A DNA stretch of 64,000 nt from Macrocystis pyrifera (taxonomy: Eukaryota; Sar; Phaeophyceae; Laminariales; Laminariaceae): contig JASSKH010000029.1 of NCBI GenBank assembly GCA_031763025.1, forward strand, positions 7,440,263-7,504,262, given 5' to 3'. This document shows positions 57,766-64,000 of this stretch, piece after piece. Position 1 is the stretch's first letter; the number at the start of each line of letters is the position of its first letter. The position numbers and the translations under genes were made by a program. The notes under the pieces are model-generated. The model was given only the letters and a program-made list of their open reading frames with translations. It searched no databases and was not told the origin of the DNA.

Positions 57766-57852
57766 CCCCAACCCAACCAGACGAAAGCAGTATGTTTGCG
57801 CGTCGCTAGTGGACCCAACCCGACCCATCCACCCCGTGCTGTCGCAACCCAC

Positions 57853-57977
57853 CTCCGGGTTGTCACAGCCAGGGATAGGTGGCGGGACTGGCTTCTTCTG
57901 TACCGCCGTGACCAAGGCCGTGAATCTCGACATGAAAGCCTGACGAGCAGCCGCGCTAGCAATCGGCACGAGCGGGA
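57853..57977 (-). CDS. SANT/Q-rich gene, exon
   Basis: Minus-strand acceptor CTAAAGCAG, donor CCGGAG|GTGGGT. It encodes PLVPIASAAARQAFMSRFTA and then LVTAVQKKPVPPPIPGCDNP-E. Enters in phase 1, matching the exit of the exon at 59758-59895, and leaves in phase 0. Confidence 0.75.
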
Positions 57978-58092
57978 CTGCTTTAGCACGGCGGTGTGCG
58001 GCAGAAAGCCATCATGAGCATAGTCCGTTCGGTGCAAGAGAGGGCAGGACGGAGGGGGAGGGGGGGGGGGGGAGGGAGGGAGGGAGGGAGGG

Positions 58093-58390
58093 ACACACAT
58101 AAATATCAAGGCACACACAACAGCAAAAATAAGAAAACGCGTCAAACCACTCCAAATGCACACAAACACGCCTTCCAGGTACTCTCCAGCCCGTGGAACC
58201 CCTGTACATATATCATTCATAAACCAACCATATTTACCAATATAGCAGGATTATAGTGTCACACATAAATATCGAGGCACACACGCTACAGCAAAAATAA
58301 TAAAACCCGTCAAACCACTCCAAACGCACACAAACACGCCTACCAGATACTCTCCGGCCTGTGGAACTCCGGTGCATATAATATTCATAA
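58093..58390 (+). repeat. ~166-bp tandem duplication
   Basis: Copies at 58093 and 58258 share CACACATAAATATC, AGGCACACAC, CGTCAAACCACTCCAA, GCACACAAACACGCC and GTGGAAC. Confidence 0.88.
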
Positions 58391-58433
58391 ATCGAGTATT
58401 GTTAACACATATATATATACTTGATATCACCGC

Positions 58434-58625
58434 TCCTCCAGCGGGATCTCGACCCATCGGGCAGCTCCGCCGTGACCTCCACTTGATACGTTCTCTTAGC
58501 TTTCACTCGGAGCACGCTGACAAGCTTGCGTGCGCCCCGAGAAGCCAACGTTGCCCTGATGCTTTGCAGTGGCTCGGGCTTCAGCGTAAAAGACATGGCC
58601 TCGAGTCCGAGAGTCTTTTGTGTCT
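58434..58625 (-). CDS. orphan open frame inside an intron, unknown
   Basis: Minus strand: TLGLEAMSFTLKPEPLQSIR, then SVLRVKAKRTYQVEVTAELP and DGSRSRWRSGDIK. The composition is convincingly protein-like, with a beta-strand pattern at the end. The flanking exons at 59758 and 57853 join in phase without it, and no acceptor in the right phase gives this frame. It could be a cassette exon, a small nested gene starting at its internal ATG, or a relic. Confidence 0.4.
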
Positions 58626-59474
58626 TCAGGCGTAGGGGATTTTGGGTTGATGTGGGCAAAATATTTGAAAAGTTTTTTGTTTTGTTTTTTTTCGGGCCGG
58701 TCCGGTAGTTTTGTTTTGTTTTTTTTTCGGCCGGGTCCCGGGTAGGGGATCGGGGATGATTCAGATACCATAAAATCGCTGAGGAAGCTAGCTTTCCAAA
58801 TCTGCAACTTGTTTCGGCGGACTCGCCATAGTTGTTGAGATATGGTGAGGTTTGTACGGTGAAGTGCCCTCTGGAGCGACGGTCAACACTCGATTGTGAG
58901 CTTCACAGGGCGAACCCGCTTGTTTCCATAGGCTCATTCGAAAGCTCCCGCGAAGAGCTTTCCGAGGTATATGCTAGATTTTCTCAATTTTTTCAGGACC
59001 TGTTACTTTTTTTACCAAAGTCCCCCAAAATCGGGTCACAATTTCCCGCACTATAAGGAGTATAGTGTCAGGGTATACCTGGTGGTAGATCCTACATGCG
59101 GCTCACTGATTTTTGTGAGGACTCGACAAACACATACCTGGTACGGATGATAGCGTTGGGCTAAAATTCATCAAGAGTTTATAAGTATAAGCCAGAGAAG
59201 CCAAATAAAAGACGGTATAGCTGTCGCTAGAAATTCGCGCACCAGCATGTTCGTAACTGACGCCTACCTGTCTGCGTTGGTGCTAGGTATGAACGTATAA
59301 ACAAACATAAACCAACCTTCTGGGGACAAAGCCAAAAAAACCCCCTACATTTTTGGGAACAACAAGGTGTTTTGCCGACGACGCTTCAGGCAACTCGAAA
59401 AGGGGCCCCTAAATTTTTTTGGAGTCAAGATAGAGAGCCCCATTCGCTCGTGACAATTAATTCTGAACATCTCG

Positions 59475-59715
59475 GAACAGATAGATCATGTACAGATAGA
59501 TCATCTAGATCATCTGACCTGCCGTTATGACATGATACGCAGGATCTGTACACTCGTAGAACAGATCAAATCCAAGAAAGTTATTTCCTAGATCACGCAG
59601 AATATACGGCTCCCACCCGGCAACACGAGCTACTGTAGATAGATCATACAGATCAGGGATCTATCTGCCCTGAAGGATCTAGATCATGAAGTGCGAATCG
59701 ATGCACCTGTCTGAG
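59475..59715 (+). repeat. repeat family H, copy 2
   Basis: ATCATGTACAGATAGATCAT, GCAGGATCTGTACACTCG, GGCTCCCACCCGGCAACACG and ATCAGGGATCTATCTGCCC, colinear with the other three copies. Confidence 0.88.
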
Positions 59716-59757
59716 GTGCGTAGTTGCTTATTTTTAGGGAAATCGTAGTATATCTAC

Positions 59758-59895
59758 GAAGAGCTTGCTTGCCTCTGGCGCGCACGGCCATGGCCAGGGC
59801 GGCGGGCTGCTCCGGCAGAATGGCACCTCCCAAAAAGTCCTCCGGCAGCCTGACGCTTAGGGGCCTCGCAGGTCTCGGCAGTAGACGGTGAACGC
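59758..59895 (-). CDS. SANT/Q-rich gene, exon
   Basis: Minus-strand acceptor TTGGGAG. It encodes VHRLLPRPARPLSVRLPEDF, then LGGAILPEQPAALAMAVRAR and possibly GKQAL. Two donors give the same phase: CTCTTC|GTAGAT (end 59758) or a GC donor, AGAG|GCAAGC (end 59773). The split Gly codon with the exon at 60102 is in frame. Confidence 0.7.
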
Positions 59896-59989
59896 CTCCC
59901 AAGGCCAAGAGGTTAGAGTGGCGAGCTTGGCACTGGCTCCCAGACCTGCGCCATTATGAGCCAAAGCAAAACGCAAAGAACAAGGAAAG

Positions 59990-60055
59990 GAAAGGAAAGG
60001 AAAGGAAAACAAAGGAAAACAAAGGAAAGGAAAGGAAAGGAAAGGAAAGGAAAGC
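59990..60055 (+). repeat. (GGAAA)n pentanucleotide tract
   Basis: About thirteen copies, in an intron of the minus-strand gene. Confidence 0.95.
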
Positions 60056-60101
60056 AGTGTGCAGTCACTTGAACAAAAAACAAGACAATCTGGACCCTCA
60101 C

Positions 60102-60186
60102 CGGGCGCCTCTGATTCGCCCCCAAAAAATCCCAACGCCACCTGAGTGATCCTTTCTGAACACTCTGAACGCATCTGGTCCGTCCC
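60102..60186 (-). CDS. SANT/Q-rich gene, exon with end of SANT domain
   Basis: Minus-strand acceptor CTCATTAG, donor GCGCCCG|GTGAGG. The frame TDQMRSECSERITQVALGFF fits the last helix of a SANT domain (x-x-C-x-x-R). This frame opens at the acceptor in phase 0, but the previous exon leaves in phase 2. One extra G in the GGGG at the exon start would reconcile them. The frame given by the phase as written (GRTRCVQSVQKG) does not continue sensibly into the next exon. Confidence 0.65.
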
Positions 60187-60521
60187 CTAATGAGAGCAAC
60201 GCCACCCGATTGGTCCCCCTCTCATCACTCCGAATCCTAAGCGGACGCACCTGATCGGTCTGCAGGCACGTCGCGGGGACAAACCACTCAAATTTCTAAG
60301 CAGGTTGGTCTCACAACGGGACTGCAGTCGTAAAAGGGTTGATGGCTGGTTGACTTGACTAGGATACGTTTCGTAGTACTGTAGGTTCACAACACCAACG
60401 TCACACGATTGGCTCAATAACAATCCTGACCCTAAGCGGAAGCACCTGATTGGTCCCTCAACAATCCCAACGTCACCTGATTGGCTCAATAACGATCTTG
60501 ACCCTATATAGGCGGACGCAC
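60187..60521. repeat. ~45-bp repeats derived from the flanking exons, with a MITE B insert
   Basis: Copies of CGGACGCACCTGATTSGYCC and AATCCCAACGTCACCTGATT alternate here. The first copies the splice donor of the exon at 60522 and the second copies the 3' half of the exon at 60102. A family B MITE interrupts the array at about 60262-60345. Confidence 0.75.
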
Positions 60522-60622
60522 CTGATTCGCCCCCTAAGGCTGGGGCACTTGTTGAGCGCGAAAGCGACAAGCGCCCAGTTGTCCCCGAACTGTTGAACCG
60601 CGCTTACGAGGAGGCCATCCTC
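60522..60622 (-). CDS. SANT/Myb-domain exon of the minus-strand gene (EAF1/VID21-like scaffold)
   Basis: Key exon for identifying a gene that runs on the minus strand from beyond 63100 to 49279. Acceptor TCTCCCGCAG, donor AATCAG|GTGCGT, phase 0 to 2. EDGLLVSAVQQFGDNWALVA followed by FALNKCPSLRGRIR matches a SANT/Myb repeat: acidic start, hydrophobic helix, F-G-x-N-W turn and a second helix. SANT domains bind histone tails or help assemble chromatin complexes. A SANT domain followed by a long Gln-rich C-terminus is the architecture of EAF1/VID21, the NuA4 histone acetyltransferase scaffold, and of EP400. The HSA domain expected before it would lie upstream, possibly outside the window. The SANT call is strong and the EAF1 assignment is inference. 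Confidence 0.75.
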
Positions 60623-61460
60623 CTGCGGGAGAAGGGGCACAGGAGGGGGGAGGAGGGGGGGGGGAGGTACCCGTCAGCACAGAAGTCAAAGGGCCGGACG
60701 AAATACAACAGGCACTCTCCGACGGCCAAAACGCCACACCAGCAGGAGAACAAGAAACAGCAACCACGACAACAACGACGGCAGCAACAACAATATCAGC
60801 AACAGCACCAACAACAAATACCAGCACTATTAATAGCACCAGCACAAGCACCGGCACTCGCCACCACCACCAACACCGACACCAACATCACCACCGCCAC
60901 CACCACCAAACGCCGCCCCCAACAACCCCAACACAACCGCCACCCCCACCACCACCAACCCCTAACACCAACCCCGACACCACCACCGCTACTACCGTCA
61001 ACACCAACAACAACCTTCTTCTCGACCATCGGCCCATTCTCACCGTCTTTGTCCATTCCTCCACCGTCGTACACGGACCATCCCCTGCCCCCGCAGACTG
61101 CGCCCCCTCTCTTCTTGACTCCCGTGGTGGCATTGCCTGCCCAACATTGTGGAAACCCCGCCAAAAAAACACAGCCGTTGTTTTTTTTTTTTCGTAGAGT
61201 GAAGAATATCGGGCAAGCGAGCAAGCAGGCAAACAGGCGAGGGACCAGACTCGATACATAGAAATCGTACGTTATGCACTGCGTTCGGAATACTATTCAG
61301 TTTCGCCCCATATTCGGTTACGTTTCATGTCACATCGTGTGGTCTCTCGTGTTTCGTGCGACTTTTTGTTACGGTTCGTGTCACGCTTGTGTTCTGTTTC
61401 GTGTCACCTTTTGTCACGTTTCGTGCCACATTTTGTTCCTATTAAAATATTAATATTTAC
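60623..61460 (-). other. intron with CAA/ACC-rich low complexity
   Basis: About 60720-61010 is rich in CAACAA and CACCACC. The plus-strand Gln/Thr/Pro frame here continues antisense through the SANT exon and is therefore rejected. Confidence 0.6.
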
Positions 61461-61570
61461 TATTACGGCGGGTCATAGTAAAAAGGACCAAATATTGCTA
61501 GAAAAAAATAGGGGAACATATAGGTTTTTGTGTGTACCGTAGGTCCTATTTACTATGGCCCTCCGTAGTA
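61461..61570. mobile_element. MITE family A
   Basis: TATTACGGCGGGTCATAG to TACTATGGCCCTCCGTAGTA, with the centre in reverse orientation. Confidence 0.85.
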
Positions 61571-61605
61571 AATATACTGCACGCCGATACTGTAGTGCAC
61601 CGTAC

Positions 61606-61668
61606 CTTCTTGGCCTTCTTGCGGTTCACGGGCAGCTTGTCGACGTAGCTCAGGGAGCAGCCCAGGTC
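61606..61668 (-). CDS. SANT/Q-rich gene, exon
   Basis: Minus-strand acceptor TTTCTGTGCAG, donor AAGAAG|GTACGG. 21 codons, DLGCSLSYVDKLPVNRKKAK-K, phase 0 on both sides, leading straight into the SANT exon. The basic end could be a nuclear localisation signal. Confidence 0.8.
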
Positions 61669-62055
61669 CTGCACAGAAAACCCACAAAACCAAAACAAGA
61701 CAAAAAAAACAAAAAACGATACATAATTTAGTACCAGTGAAAACAAACAAACGAATATATTCATAGGTGGGTGTACCTCACGGTGTCGTCACGAGAGCTA
61801 AGTTCATACTTGCATGTACACCAAAACACCCAGAAAAAAAAAAAAAAACACAAAAACGACAAAAGAAAAACTCAAGGCTGTCTTTATAACATACCAGGTA
61901 AATATTTTCATAAAAAGACATCATGAACAAACAAACGAACACATTAAAAAATAGCATAATTGCGAGAGGCTCACCCACTCATCATACACAAGAGGAAAAC
62001 CCGACCCCCCCCCCCCCCCCCCGAGACAAATAAAAACACACACACACACACACAC

Positions 62056-62202
62056 CTGGCCGAAGGAAGTGCTTATCCAGCTCGGCACTTCTACCGCCTC
62101 GTTGAGCACCATGTTATGGTCCGGCGGCATGGCGAGATCGATGCACGGCATGCAGTGGAGGAACGGGTCTGGTGCGATGCCCAGGAGGTGCAGATCGCGG
62201 AC
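62056..62202 (-). CDS. SANT/Q-rich gene, exon
   Basis: Minus-strand acceptor GCGACCGCAG, donor GGCCAG|GTGTGT. 49 codons including VRDLHLLGIAPDPFLHCMPC, then HNMVLNEAVEVPSWISTSFG. Phase 0 on both sides. The composition is clearly coding; I do not recognise a domain. A (CA)n tract of about 26 bases follows the donor. Confidence 0.8.
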
Positions 62203-62450
62203 CTGCGGTCGCCGAGAGTAAGACAAACAATAACCACGACAACACCCGTGAGGAGCCGCGGGAACTGGGGTATCGATCGATCAACAGCAGTAGCAGCAAT
62301 GGCATTGACACCAACAATGGCACGAAGGAGTGAACGCCAAAACAAGCCCGAGAATGAGCGGCAACTGGGATCGATCAACGCAGACGGTCACAGCAGCGGC
62401 AATGTGGTCAACCAACAACACCACAAGAAGCAGCAAGAACAAGAACAAGC

Positions 62451-62537
62451 GGATATCGGGGCCAATCACTAACGATATCGGGGCCAATCACTAACGATAT
62501 CGGGGCCATCACTGACGATATCGGGGCCAATCACTAA
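62451..62537 (+). repeat. 22-bp tandem repeat, four copies
   Basis: GATATCGGGGCCAATCACTA-AC repeated four times, with one copy lacking two bases, followed by (GAC)n, (CAA)n and (CAG)n tracts to about 62660. Intronic. Confidence 0.92.
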
Positions 62538-62934
62538 CAACAAGGACGACGACGACGACGACGACAACAGCAACAGCAACAACAACAACAACAACAGCAG
62601 CAGCAGCAGGAGATCGCGGACCTAAGACAAACGCACAAGAACAGCAGCAGCAGCAGCAGCAGCTGCGACCAATCAGCGATGACTACGCACTCGTAATGTA
62701 CTTCCAAAACAGAACACCCACTCAACAACACGTGCTGTCAAAATCAACAACGCCTACGTATCATACTTCGCACAACAGCAGCAACAACATCACCATCACC
62801 AACAACGACAAACACACGAAACAAACAAAAAAAAAAAAACAGAAATAAAACACCGGACAAAGAACAGAAATTCCCGTGGCAAAAGAAACTAACAAAAACA
62901 AAATCGCCGGGAAAACCGTCGACTTAAGGCTCAC

Positions 62935-63100
62935 CCTCTCCGTAAAAGACCGGCCGGGAGTGGCGGGTAAGGTGGAGTCGACGGAGTACGACAGGAGCGG
63001 GGGGGGGGACCGGGTGGCCCGCCTCCGCAAGCCTTGCGAAAACCCTCGTCTCGTCGGTGTCGAAGGAGCCGTTACCGGTATCGAAGTCGTTCGGGTTCAG
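62935..63100 (-). CDS. SANT/Q-rich gene, 5'-most exon in window (one-base frame break)
   Basis: Minus-strand acceptor GCATAACAG, donor GAGAGG|GTGAGC. It starts LNPNDFDTGNGSFDTDETRV, FARLAEAGHPVPPP. After a run of ten C (plus-strand G at 62999-63008) the sensible frame is one base off: LLSYSVDSTLPATPGRSFTE-R. Nine C would make the exon continuous and place the exit in phase 0, as the next exon needs. Earlier exons must lie beyond 64000 or within unrecognised sequence. Confidence 0.7.
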
Positions 63101-63454
63101 CTGTTATGTTGCATAAGCGAAATCAACCGGGCGGCCAAAAAAAACGCGACAAAAAAACGGAAAGAGTTTCGACGAAATTCCTTGTTGATTGGTGTCAAGA
63201 AAATGTTTATTAATAGCTGTCATTTCATACGTATGACATTGAAAATAGTGTACTTCGAAGCATGTAAAAACATAATAAAAAAGCAGAACGCAAAATAATA
63301 CGAAACGGGGAATGGTTCGTTGACGATCGATACACATGAAGAAGAACGAGCAGGAGCGGCCGAATAAATCGCATACACGCAGCTTGCAAAAAGATTGTCA
63401 TCGATCGGTCGAACTCACAGCTTCCGTACTCGTAATCGGGCACAACGCCAGACA

Positions 63455-63710
63455 TATCATGATCTATCTGTCTACTGTAGATCATCTAACTCCAAACCTA
63501 CCCGTGATGAGATAGGTTGTGCAGGATCTGTCTATAGCACAGATCCAACCAAGGAAACATGACCTAGACCTTCCGGATTATACGATTCCCGCCCGGCAAC
63601 ATGAGCTAGATCATTCGTATAGATCAGGGACCTATCTGCCCCGAAAGATCTACATGACTGAGAGGGAATGATCTATCTGATCTGTCCCATGTGTCAAAGG
63701 TTGAGCTAGA
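63455..63710 (+). repeat. repeat family H, copy 3
   Basis: ATCATGATCTATCTGTCTAC, GGTTGTGCAGGATCTGTCTA, CGATTCCCGCCCGGCAACAT and CAGGGACCTATCTGCCCCG. Confidence 0.88.
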
Positions 63711-63719
63711 AAAAAAATA

Positions 63720-64000
63720 CTTCGGATAGATCATCTACAGGTGAATCATCTACAGATCGATCATCTACAGATGGATCATCTACATATAGATCATCTACGG
63801 ATAGATCATCTACAGATAGGTCATCTAGATCTTAACCTGCCGTTATGAGAGGTTGTGCAGGATCTGTCTATAGTACAGATCCAACCCAGGAAACACGTGA
63901 CATCATAGATGATGCAGATTACACGGCCCGCATCCGGCCAAACATGAGCTACTGCAGATAGATCATACAAATAAAAAAACCCCATCTGCCCCAGCAGCTC
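63720..64000 (+). repeat. repeat family H, copy 4, with GATCATCTACAGATA repeats; runs off the window
   Basis: Six ~18-bp ATCATCTACAGATAGATC units, then GAGGTTGTGCAGGATCTGTC, CCGCATCCGGCCAAACATGA and CCCATCTGCCCCAGCA at the window edge. Confidence 0.88.

Noticed and set aside
60593-61261. 222-codon plus-strand Gln/Thr/Pro-rich frame
   Set aside because: It runs antisense to the SANT exon, which has better splice signals and a recognised domain. The rest is CAA/ACC low complexity.

Overview
This window looks like nuclear DNA of a multicellular or large-genome heterokont alga, most likely a brown alga or close relative. The evidence is GC-rich exons split by long, T-rich, repeat-laden introns, and a gypsy retroelement whose C-terminal modules (a chromo-like segment and a 'DGLWWLGKI' segment) resemble those I associate with brown-algal elements. 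The taxon is an inference from family resemblance and was not tested. It is neither prokaryotic nor viral: both protein genes are spliced, with matching codon phases across almost every junction.

Layout. (1) 0.4-6.7 kb: miniature inverted-repeat elements, a degenerate ~100-bp repeat field, and a ~43-bp minisatellite laid out as forward, inverted and forward blocks. (2) 6936-7009: an intact tRNA-Met(CAT). (3) 8180-24567, plus strand: an 11-exon PP2C-type Ser/Thr phosphatase gene (about 787 codons) with two N-terminal K-Y-[VI]-P-P-A-[LM]-R motifs and all four metal-binding acidic residues, but an unusually large low-complexity insertion inside the catalytic domain. (4) 24.6-31.9 kb: intergenic repeats, including a cluster of four adjoining MITEs. 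(5) 31907-36577: a gypsy-type LTR retrotransposon with 278-bp LTRs and a 4-bp target duplication; its pol is internally deleted and frameshifted. (6) 38213-39132: about 920 bases of nearly pure G with scattered A. (7) 43259-45166: a short LTR element whose 3' internal end resembles that of the gypsy element. (8) 63100 down to 49279, minus strand: a multi-exon gene for a SANT/Myb-domain, glutamine-rich protein, best matching an EAF1/VID21/EP400-type NuA4 scaffold. Its 5' end lies beyond the window.

The two genes are convergent, with about 25 kb of repeats between their 3' ends. Nothing suggests they work in one pathway; the phosphatase is probably a signalling enzyme and the other protein a chromatin-complex subunit.

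The strongest unexplained signals are non-coding. A 9-bp palindrome TACCWGGTA occurs at 23 places by eye, against about 0.5 expected, and one copy sits as a clean insertion at a TA inside a MITE. A dispersed repeat family carries a poly(G) run immediately before a TACTCAT-like start. In several places coding frames break by one base near G/C homopolymers.
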